Part shown: piece by piece, positions 34,891 through 42,302 of the stretch
Numbering within the stretch: the first letter of the stretch is position 1
Layout of the letters: the number at the start of each line of letters is the position of its first letter
Assembly (NCBI GenBank): GCA_001465115.1
Contig: CP013614.1
Location: 992,001-1,056,000, forward strand
Length of the DNA: 64,000 bases
Direction: 5' to 3'
Source of the DNA: Enterococcus silesiacus
Lineage (GTDB): Bacteria > Bacillota > Bacilli > Lactobacillales > Enterococcaceae
The notes under the pieces: generated by a model
The model's input: only the letters and a program-made list of their open reading frames with translations
Told to the model about the DNA's origin: nothing
Databases searched by the model: none
Program-made: the position numbers and the translations under genes

Positions 34891-36795
34891 TTAGGACGCT
34901 GTCCGACTTTTTTGCAATTGTTTTACTAAATTAACAACTTCAATAGCTAATTCATCAACCAACTGTTTATTGCCAAGACGTTCTGCTTCTTTTTTTTGCA
35001 ATTGTTTTTCCTTGAGCTGATCTTCCAAACTGGAATTTTGGATCACCCTTATCACATCTGCAATTTCCCGTTCAGAACTTTCCTCTGATATTGTCTGTAA
35101 AGAAATATCGATTGATAATTTTTTGATGACATCATCTTTTAGATAATCGATAAAATCGGCAAGCAGAAAATCAGAATGGATACTCATGTAACTATCCAAC
35201 AACAAATAGAGTTCTTGATATTGGTCATGAGCAAAACTGAATTCAGGTAACTGAATCACTTGATTACGAACGCTTTGTTCATTCATCAAACGATACAATA
35301 ATGTCCGTTCTGCTTTTTCTACTTGAGTCAATGGCAATTTGTTTTGAATAGATGGCACAGCAGGTGGTTCTTGCAGCTCCGGTGGTTCTTGCATATGATC
35401 GATTTCATAGGCTTGAGGCGGAGGTGATGCTGGCTGCCTTTCTCGTCGTTTAGCAGAGCGTTGCTGTGTTTCAAGCTGTTTTAACTGCTCTTCTAAAGAT
35501 TGAAAAGATAACTGAAATTCTTTAGCCAACTGATTGAGGTAACGGTCACGTTCTAATGGCGATTGTACCAAACTTAATTCTTGAAGCAGCTCATTCACGT
35601 AGTCAAGCTGTTCTTTTTCATTGTTCATATTTCGGGTTAAGCGATGATACTGCATTTTAAAACTAAAAACCGTTTCTCGACCATGCAACGCTAATTCACG
35701 AAATGATTCATTCCCATATTTTCTTAAATATTCGTCTGGATCCAATTTTTCTGGAATGCTAACAATACTTAACTGAAAACGACTATGTTCACCTAGTAAT
35801 GAAATCGCTCGATTTGTGGCTTCAACACCAGCATTATCACCGTCATAACAAACCACAAGCTCTTTTGCTACTCGTTCAAGCTTACGAATCTGTTCATTTG
35901 TCAAACTAGTACCCATAGAGGCAACACCACTGGTAATACCTGCCTGCCAAGCAGCGATTACATCCATAAAACCTTCAAATAAAAACACGGTATTTTCTTT
36001 TCGGATTTCTTTACGAGCTTTATCGAAGTTAAATAATGTGTCTCTTTTATTAAACAAGACTGTTTCCGGGCTATTCAAATATTTCGGCATATCATCACCC
36101 GGAAAATCTGCCGTTTTGAGTAATCTTCCTGAAAAAGCAATCACATTTCCACGATCATCATTGATTGGAAACATCACACGCTGGTAAAACCGATCTAAAA
36201 ATTCACCGTTGTCTCTTTGAATAAAGAGACCAGACTCTTTAAATAACTCTTCAGCGATTTCTTCATTTTGGAACACTTGACTCAAAAAGTCGCGTTTTTG
36301 CGGAGCGAATCCGATTTTAAATGTCTCAATAAGCTCTTTTGTTAAGCCGCGCTCCAGCAAATAGTTCAACGCTGGTTCACCGATTTGAGTATTCATCAAC
36401 ACATGATGATATAAATCTGCTGCCTTTTTATGCAGTTCGATCAATTTACGATTTTGCAAGTTTTCCGTTGAGTCAGACTCCGTTGTATTGACCCAGTCGA
36501 TATTTACTGGGATCTGTTCTAATTCAGCCACTCTTCTTACGGATTCAGGAAAATTAATTCCTTCTATTTCTTGCAGAAAATTAAAAACAGTTCCGCCTTT
36601 TCCGCAGCCAAAACAATGAAAAATTTGTTTGTCTTCTGCTACTGAAAATGAAGGGGAACGTTCTTCATGAAACGGACATAAACCCATATAATTCTTACCG
36701 GATTTTTTCAATTGAACATATTGTCCAACAACATCAACGATGTTCGTACGTTGCCTTACTTCCTCTATCACTTCTTGAGGAATTCTTTGTGCCAC
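34891..36795 (-). CDS. dnaG: DNA primase
   Basis: A 634-residue primase with an N-terminal zinc finger (CPFHEERSPSFSV and HCFGCGKGG), the RNA polymerase core with toprim FLFEGFMDVIA and CYDGDNAG, and a C-terminal DnaB-interaction helical domain. A flexible Gln/Pro-rich linker (near residue 455) separates the last two. Start is judged to be GTG at 36795, giving MAQRIPQEVIEEVR, because AGGAGG ends eight bases upstream; the GTG three codons earlier overlaps that site. Confidence 0.96.
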   Translation of the reverse strand: MAQRIPQEVIEEVRQRTNIVDVVGQYVQLKKSGKNYMGLCPFHEERSPSFSVAEDKQIFHCFGCGKGGTVFNFLQEIEGINFPESVRRVAELEQIPVNIDWVNTTESDSTENLQNRKLIELHKKAADLYHHVLMNTQIGEPALNYLLERGLTKELIETFKIGFAPQKRDFLSQVFQNEEIAEELFKESGLFIQRDNGEFLDRFYQRVMFPINDDRGNVIAFSGRLLKTADFPGDDMPKYLNSPETVLFNKRDTLFNFDKARKEIRKENTVFLFEGFMDVIAAWQAGITSGVASMGTSLTNEQIRKLERVAKELVVCYDGDNAGVEATNRAISLLGEHSRFQLSIVSIPEKLDPDEYLRKYGNESFRELALHGRETVFSFKMQYHRLTRNMNNEKEQLDYVNELLQELSLVQSPLERDRYLNQLAKEFQLSFQSLEEQLKQLETQQRSAKRRERQPASPPPQAYEIDHMQEPPELQEPPAVPSIQNKLPLTQVEKAERTLLYRLMNEQSVRNQVIQLPEFSFAHDQYQELYLLLDSYMSIHSDFLLADFIDYLKDDVIKKLSIDISLQTISEESSEREIADVIRVIQNSSLEDQLKEKQLQKKEAERLGNKQLVDELAIEVVNLVKQLQKSRTAS

Positions 36796-36902
36796 TGTTC
36801 TCACCTCCTAAAAATAGCGAAACGCTAATTCACGTGATCAGTCAGTAAAAAAGCACTGAAATCTTCAGCGCGATTTTCAAAAGACACAATTACACATGCT
36901 TC

Positions 36903-36930
36903 ATTGTATCACACTAAACATAATTTTCAA
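36903..36930 (-). promoter_or_regulatory. Promoter of dnaG-rpoD
   Basis: Minus-strand TTGAAA (36925-36930) and TACAAT (36903-36908) are 16 bases apart, about 110 bases before the dnaG start. A short GCG/CGC inverted repeat sits just upstream of the ribosome binding site. The rest of the 36796-37014 gap shows no gene. Confidence 0.65.
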
Positions 36931-37014
36931 GTAAATTGCACCTTAATTTTCATGAATGATGGATTTCATCATTTTTAATTTACATAACATTATTACGGTA
37001 ACCTATGTTGAAAT

Positions 37015-37056
37015 AAATAAACGAAGAAAACAACTAACTGTTTTCTTCGTTTATTT
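37015..37056. terminator. Terminator after the slipin gene
   Basis: AAATAAACGAAGAAAAC and GTTTTCTTCGTTTATTT form a perfect 17-base inverted repeat with an 8-base loop. T-runs on both sides fit bidirectional termination. Confidence 0.88.
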
Positions 37057-37061
37057 AATCG

Positions 37062-38042
37062 TTATTCTCCCTTATGGGAATGATTGGTTTGATTTTTAGT
37101 ATCTTGGGCTGTCCACAACTCTTTGACTACAGGAATGTTTCCAAGCTCTGTCATGTTGCTTGGCAAGATAACAGTATTTGTTTTACTTCTAACAACTTGT
37201 TTAAATGCTTCTATCCCTAAATAGGCTAAAGCTTGTTCATTTAGGTCGCTATCTTTGATTGCTTGATTCAAAGATAAAATCCGTTGTCTTTCTGCTTCTG
37301 TCGTAATACGGATTCTTTCTGCTTCAGCATCTGCGTCGATTTTTGTACGCTCTGCACGAGCCTCAGCATCGATTTTCGTTTGTTTGGCTCTCGCTTCAGC
37401 GTCAATTTGCATTTGTGAGGCATTGGCCTCTGAATCTAAAATAATCGATTGTTTTCTACCTTCTGAAATCGTGATCGTTGATTCTTTATCTCGGCTTGCA
37501 GTGATTAGCTTATTCATTGAATTAACGATTTCATCTGAAACAGAGATTTCTCCAATATTGATTCGATCAATCGACAAACCATACCCAGCTGTAATGTCTT
37601 TGACACTTTCAAATAAGCTCACGTTGATCTCTTCGGTACCATTAAGAACTTCATTCAGATCCATTTTGCCAATGATTCCACGTAAATTTGACTGACAATC
37701 TTGTATCATCGATGTTACAGAGTCTTCATTATCATACACAAATGCCCGAACATCTGTCACATGATATTTAATGGCTTCATCGACTTCTACGATTACGTTA
37801 TCGCGAGTAATCACGCTTTGAGATTCAATCTCTAAAGGGGTTTGTTTTAAAGAAACACGACCTCTTACTTTGTACAACACTGGAATCAAGAAATGAAGAC
37901 CTGGGTCGATCGTTTTCACATATTTCCCAAAACTTTCAACGATTTTTACCTCTCCCTGTTGAACAATGATCACCATTTTCGAGATTAGCACCAAAATTAA
38001 CACAAGAACAATGATAAAAATTAGAATATTAAGGATTATCAA
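37062..38042 (-). CDS. SPFH/band 7 membrane protein (slipin/flotillin-like)
   Basis: A 326-residue protein: one N-terminal membrane segment (about 3-28), an SPFH domain (about 30-185, VVQQGEVKIVESFGKYVKTIDPGLHFLIP) and a long helix with a tandem 11-residue repeat, (A/T)KIDAEARAER, from about 210 to 250. The repeats are expected to make a coiled coil and drive oligomers. Such proteins organise membrane microdomains and scaffold proteases; the specific client is unknown. The upstream gene encodes a small NfeD-like protein and overlaps by 14 bases. Confidence 0.88.
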   Translation of the reverse strand: MIILNILIFIIVLVLILVLISKMVIIVQQGEVKIVESFGKYVKTIDPGLHFLIPVLYKVRGRVSLKQTPLEIESQSVITRDNVIVEVDEAIKYHVTDVRAFVYDNEDSVTSMIQDCQSNLRGIIGKMDLNEVLNGTEEINVSLFESVKDITAGYGLSIDRINIGEISVSDEIVNSMNKLITASRDKESTITISEGRKQSIILDSEANASQMQIDAEARAKQTKIDAEARAERTKIDADAEAERIRITTEAERQRILSLNQAIKDSDLNEQALAYLGIEAFKQVVRSKTNTVILPSNMTELGNIPVVKELWTAQDTKNQTNHSHKGE

Positions 38043-38262
38043 GATAATTCACATCACTTTCGAATAAATAGTTATTTACAGATACAAATAATTCGGTACT
38101 GGAAAAATCTACGACTTCCAGCATCGCCCCTTTCTCAGGGATACCATTTATTACACGATACATGTACGGACTACCGTAAATCCGAACCACTCCATTAAAA
38201 TTATCTGTTGCAGACCGAAAACACTTCCCGATAGTTTTGCGCATTTGATACTCTCCGCTCAT
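38029..38262 (-). CDS. Small protein, probably stand-alone NfeD-like OB domain
   Basis: A 77-residue soluble protein with the pattern GVVRIYG-x-YMYRVINGIPEKGAMLEVVDF-x-LFVSV, which looks like the five-strand OB fold of the NfeD C-terminus. No membrane segment is present. It overlaps the slipin gene by 14 bases. NfeD-slipin pairs are widely conserved, so partner context supports the call, but homology is judged by pattern only. Two starts (ATG at 38262 and ATG at 38244) each have a ribosome binding site. Confidence 0.55.
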   Translation of the reverse strand: MSGEYQMRKTIGKCFRSATDNFNGVVRIYGSPYMYRVINGIPEKGAMLEVVDFSSTELFVSVNNYLFESDVNYLDNP

Positions 38263-38301
38263 AAATATCTCTCCCTGTTTTTCACACTTTGTTACTCCAT
38301 T

Positions 38302-40638
38302 TTAAAGATCTTTGATTGTTTTACCCGCTCGTTTCAATTGGACAAGGCCGATCATGATTCGAACAATAATATTGATTAGCATCATTACCACAAAAATCGG
38401 TAACGTTTGCTGAGTTAAAAAGCCTACTTCTAAAATACTATGGAATAACATAGCAGCAACATAAATTCCGCCTACTGTTGTAACGGCTAAGAAAATTCGT
38501 AATGGATTAAATGGTAAACAAGCACGAACAACTGCCATGCAACTAATACCAATCAATAAATAATACATCAAGGTTGTCGTATCGATTTGCGTAAATCCTT
38601 GATTTTGTCCCAACAAATAGATTGTAACGATATTTAACACGACCAACACCGCATTCACTGAAGCATTTCGTAAAGCTGTTGGTAGGAATTTCCCTCGTAC
38701 TTTTCGTTTATCACTTTCAAATGACAAGAAAAACGCAGGATAGCCTTCGATCGCCAAATCAATCAACGTGATTTGGATCGGTATAAAAGGAAATGCAATG
38801 GTCGTAAATACACAAATCATTGATAGAATAAATGAATAAATCGTTTTGATAAAAAACACACTCGCAACTTTCGTTACATTATTCACGACACGTCGACCTT
38901 CAAATAAGACATCTGGTAATGTTGTGAAATCAGAATCCAACAACACTAAATTAGAAATCTGTCTTGTTGCACCGTCGCCTTCTGCCATCGCAATACTACA
39001 GTCTGCTTCTCTTAAGGCTAAAACATCATTAACGCCATCACCAGTCATGGCCACAACATGATCATTGTCTTTTAATTCACGGACGATCGTCCGTTTTTGT
39101 TGAGGTGAGACACGACCGAAAACAGTATATTCATGCACTGCTTTGCGGACTTCTGCTTCTGTCTCCATGGTCGAAAGGTCAACATACGATTCATACCCAA
39201 ATAAGCCAGCGCGACGAGCAATATTAGACACGGTTATTGGATTGTCGCCAGAGATCACCTTAAGATCGATGCCTTCTTCACGGAGATAAGCCAACGTTTT
39301 CTTTGCATTTTGACGAATCGGATCATCAATTTCTAAAATAGCCAAAGGTTCTAAATAAGGCATCTTTTCTTCATCTAACGGCGTATTTTCAGCAATACCC
39401 AACATTAATACACGATAACCATTTTCTTGTGCTTCGATCACTTCTTTAGGTAAACGACTCTCTACAAATAATCTTTCTGGTGCACCAAGATAAACGGTCC
39501 CTAATTCGTTAAATTCGATTGCCCCCCATTTTCTTTCAGAAGAAAATGGCAAGCTTTTTACCGCTCCATAGCGATTAGAAAGTTCAAAGTACTCTCTAAT
39601 TGCTTGCATCGTGATGTTATTATCGGTACTTTCAGCCAAGTAACTACCGATAATTTGCGGGAAATTCTCATGAAAATCAGCATGTAAAACGTCCACTTTT
39701 TGGACTTTCATTTTTCCTTCAGTAATTGTTCCAGTCTTATCTAAACAAAGTGTATCAACATGAGCTAGTGTTTCAATTGAATACATATCTTGAACAAGAA
39801 TTCGCTTTTTAGCCAGTTTTACAACACCTGCTGTTAAGGTAATACTAATCAAAAGAACTAACCCTTTTGGTAACATTCCCAGTAACGCCGCAGCTGAAGC
39901 AACCACAGAAGCTTCTAACCCAGAATCACGAATCATAAAACCTTCTATAAACAAAATGATCCCTAGTGGAATGATCACTAAACTCGTAAATTTTGATACT
40001 TTACGAATTGAATTCACTAATTCAGACTGGATCGGTTTGTGCACCTTGGCTTCTGCAGTGATCTTAACGGCATAGTTGTCAGCCCCCACGTGGATCACTT
40101 TTCCGTATACTTGACCACTCGCTAGAAAACTACCAGATAACAAAACCGCCCCTTCTGTCTTCTCAATCAAATCTGATTCACCAGTTAATAAGGCTTCATT
40201 TGCTTCTGCTTTTCCGTCTAAAACTTCTAAATCAGAAGGTACCTGTTCCCCAGCTGAAATTAGCACGATATCATCCATCACTAATTCTTTTGTATCGATT
40301 TCTATCTCTTTGCCATCTCGAATGACATGAACACTTTCTTTAGCGACAATCGATAATTTTTGCACGAGGTTTCTTGCATGAATCTCTTGGTAGATGCCCA
40401 TCCCCATATTTACTAATATAATTGCTAAAAATGCTAGGTTGGAATATGCCCCAACAAAAAGTAGACACAGCGCAATTCCAAAGTTTAAAAAGTTAAACAG
40501 CGTCATTACGTTATCATAAATAATATCTTTTGTAGATTTAGCCACGTTTTCCTCGTAGTCATTTTGTAAACCTTGTTTTTTTCGTTCCTCAACCTCTGAT
40601 TGAGTCAATCCTTGTTTCAGGTCAAACTTATTAGTCAT
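38302..40638 (-). CDS. P-type cation ATPase, HAD-IC family (substrate unknown)
   Basis: A 778-residue P-type ATPase with the TGES actuator motif (152-155), the phosphorylated Asp300 in DKTGT, and the TGDGVNDVLAL motif near residue 530. Membrane segment 4 reads MLPKGLVLL (about 255-263), where a Lys replaces the acidic residue of the usual PEGL motif. C-terminal membrane segments 5-10 are present. Length and motifs match the group that includes streptococcal Exp7-like proteins, whose transported ion is not established. Confidence 0.85.
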   Translation of the reverse strand: MTNKFDLKQGLTQSEVEERKKQGLQNDYEENVAKSTKDIIYDNVMTLFNFLNFGIALCLLFVGAYSNLAFLAIILVNMGMGIYQEIHARNLVQKLSIVAKESVHVIRDGKEIEIDTKELVMDDIVLISAGEQVPSDLEVLDGKAEANEALLTGESDLIEKTEGAVLLSGSFLASGQVYGKVIHVGADNYAVKITAEAKVHKPIQSELVNSIRKVSKFTSLVIIPLGIILFIEGFMIRDSGLEASVVASAAALLGMLPKGLVLLISITLTAGVVKLAKKRILVQDMYSIETLAHVDTLCLDKTGTITEGKMKVQKVDVLHADFHENFPQIIGSYLAESTDNNITMQAIREYFELSNRYGAVKSLPFSSERKWGAIEFNELGTVYLGAPERLFVESRLPKEVIEAQENGYRVLMLGIAENTPLDEEKMPYLEPLAILEIDDPIRQNAKKTLAYLREEGIDLKVISGDNPITVSNIARRAGLFGYESYVDLSTMETEAEVRKAVHEYTVFGRVSPQQKRTIVRELKDNDHVVAMTGDGVNDVLALREADCSIAMAEGDGATRQISNLVLLDSDFTTLPDVLFEGRRVVNNVTKVASVFFIKTIYSFILSMICVFTTIAFPFIPIQITLIDLAIEGYPAFFLSFESDKRKVRGKFLPTALRNASVNAVLVVLNIVTIYLLGQNQGFTQIDTTTLMYYLLIGISCMAVVRACLPFNPLRIFLAVTTVGGIYVAAMLFHSILEVGFLTQQTLPIFVVMMLINIIVRIMIGLVQLKRAGKTIKDL

Positions 40639-40781
40639 GGATTTAGTTCCCTACTTTCTCCTTGTTAAAAATGCATCCTCTTTAGTTTACTTGTTAATAG
40701 AAAGAACTTCAAGAAAATCCTTAAGAATTCGTACTTTTTAACAGACGATATTCTTAAGGATCGATATTTTTGCTCATTCGA

Positions 40782-41411
40782 TTATTTTAACCACTTAATA
40801 AACTGCTCATTCATCTTCACTAAATCAGCATAAAACATATTCCCACCATTGCTGTACAAAAATCCGCCGTTGTAGATAAGCGCCTGCGGCCGATAATAAC
40901 GGTATGTTTTTTGATCATTATTTCCCAATAACGGCGATAGCACCTCTTTTGAATATTCTTCTGCTAGTCGAATCGAATTTTTCCCGCCACGCTCTTTTAT
41001 AAACTGAATATAATCCAATCCGAAATTATACGCTTGAACAGCAGTCCAGATATCACAGCCTGCATCATTAGTCTTTTCGATGGCCTGTGCTAAAAACGCT
41101 ACACCTGCATCGATACTTTCTTTCGTAGTTCCAATCATCTGCCGTTTGCCATAAGCACTTTCACTGCTTTGCATCAGATCTTCTGTACGCCCCTTGGATT
41201 CAGTATAAATAATTGCTAAAACCAAATTTTTGTATTCAGGAATATTATTTTCTGTGACCGCTTGTTCTACCTCAGCTTCGTAGTTCATTACGTGCTGAAC
41301 ATTTTGGCGAATTTGGTAGCCTAAGTAACCTACACCAATAATCAACACTAGAAAAAACAAAAGCAATAATTTTTTTACGATTTTCATCAATTTGCCCATC
41401 TTATCATCCAA
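40782..41411 (-). CDS. Membrane-anchored lysozyme-like muramidase
   Basis: A 209-residue protein with an N-terminal membrane anchor (about 9-32) and an extracellular lysozyme-like domain beginning with LVLAIIYTESKGRTEDLMQSSES (catalytic Glu likely in YTESKG near residue 72) and ending in a tail with YRYYRPQALIYNGGF and GGNMFYADLV. The fold fits the CwlT-type lysozyme domain, which cuts peptidoglycan glycan chains. Start is uncertain: ATG at 41411 and ATG at 41399 both lack a strong ribosome binding site. It is divergent from the hydrolase-mprF operon. Confidence 0.75.
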   Translation of the reverse strand: MDDKMGKLMKIVKKLLLLFFLVLIIGVGYLGYQIRQNVQHVMNYEAEVEQAVTENNIPEYKNLVLAIIYTESKGRTEDLMQSSESAYGKRQMIGTTKESIDAGVAFLAQAIEKTNDAGCDIWTAVQAYNFGLDYIQFIKERGGKNSIRLAEEYSKEVLSPLLGNNDQKTYRYYRPQALIYNGGFLYSNGGNMFYADLVKMNEQFIKWLK

Positions 41412-41523
41412 ACTTTTTGTGAGTAGTTTTTATCATACTTTATTATTCAAAAAAAATCTAAAAAAAGGTTGATTCTTTATGATTCTTTAATAAAAAATTG
41501 ACAGGCTCTTGCCTCATTTCAGT

Positions 41524-41551
41524 TTGAAATCTACGTAAAAACCGATATACT
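41524..41551 (+). promoter_or_regulatory. Promoter of the hydrolase-mprF operon
   Basis: TTGAAA (41524-41529) and TATACT (41546-41551) are 16 bases apart. Its expected start point near 41558 supports the ATG at 41574 rather than the ATG at 41559 as the hydrolase start. Confidence 0.65.
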
Positions 41552-41573
41552 AAGAAAGATGGGTGGTAACAAT

Positions 41574-42293
41574 ATGGATAAACAAAAAAAAGTACTATTA
41601 ACGGTAGACAATAGTTCGATTTATTATGAAGTATCAGGTCAAGGATTTCCTTTGTTTCTCCTTCATGGTAACGGTGGCAGTGGTAAGTATTTTGAAAAAC
41701 AAGTGCCTGAATTTAGTCGTTATTTTACTGTCTTTACAGTGGATAGCCGCGGTCATGCTCGTTCAACGAACACGCGTAACTCGCTCACGTTTGACGAAAT
41801 GGCAGAAGATTTATACCAGATCATGAAGCAAGAACAGGTTACTCAGGCTAATATCGTAGGTTTTAGTGATGGGGCAAATCTTGCAATGGTTTTCACAAAA
41901 AAATACCCTGAAATGGTACACCGCCTCGTTTTGAACGCTGGAAACACGGTGATTCAAGGAGTCCGTTTTCCTATAAGGATTTTTACTGCTATAGAATATG
42001 TTTTGTTACAATTTCTGGCTAAGTTCAGTAAAAAAGCGAAGAAACAGCTTCTCACTGTTCGTTTAATGACACATGATATTGGCGTTTCCAACGTCGATTT
42101 ACAACAGTTCACAGCTAAAACTTTAGTAATCGTTGGTAAATACGATATCATCAAGCGATCACATTCAATTTATCTAGCAAAAGAAATCCCACATGCATCA
42201 TTTGTCTTAGTTCCAAAACAAGGACATTCTTTTGCTAAAAAAGATCCCCAAACATTCAATCGAGAAATTTTAACATTCTTACAAGAAAAGTAG
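41574..42293 (+). CDS. Alpha/beta hydrolase
   Basis: A 239-residue alpha/beta hydrolase. LFLLHGNGGSGKYFEKQ carries the oxyanion region; VGFSDGANLAM carries the nucleophile elbow Ser (G-F-S-D-G, near residue 94); the acid and His lie in VGKYDIIK and KQGHSFAKKD. The natural substrate is not known. It is immediately upstream of mprF (nine bases between stop and start), which makes a role near membrane lipid or antimicrobial resistance worth considering, with no direct proof. Confidence 0.82.
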   Translation: MDKQKKVLLTVDNSSIYYEVSGQGFPLFLLHGNGGSGKYFEKQVPEFSRYFTVFTVDSRGHARSTNTRNSLTFDEMAEDLYQIMKQEQVTQANIVGFSDGANLAMVFTKKYPEMVHRLVLNAGNTVIQGVRFPIRIFTAIEYVLLQFLAKFSKKAKKQLLTVRLMTHDIGVSNVDLQQFTAKTLVIVGKYDIIKRSHSIYLAKEIPHASFVLVPKQGHSFAKKDPQTFNREILTFLQEK

Positions 42294-42302
42294 GTGCTAA
42301 TA

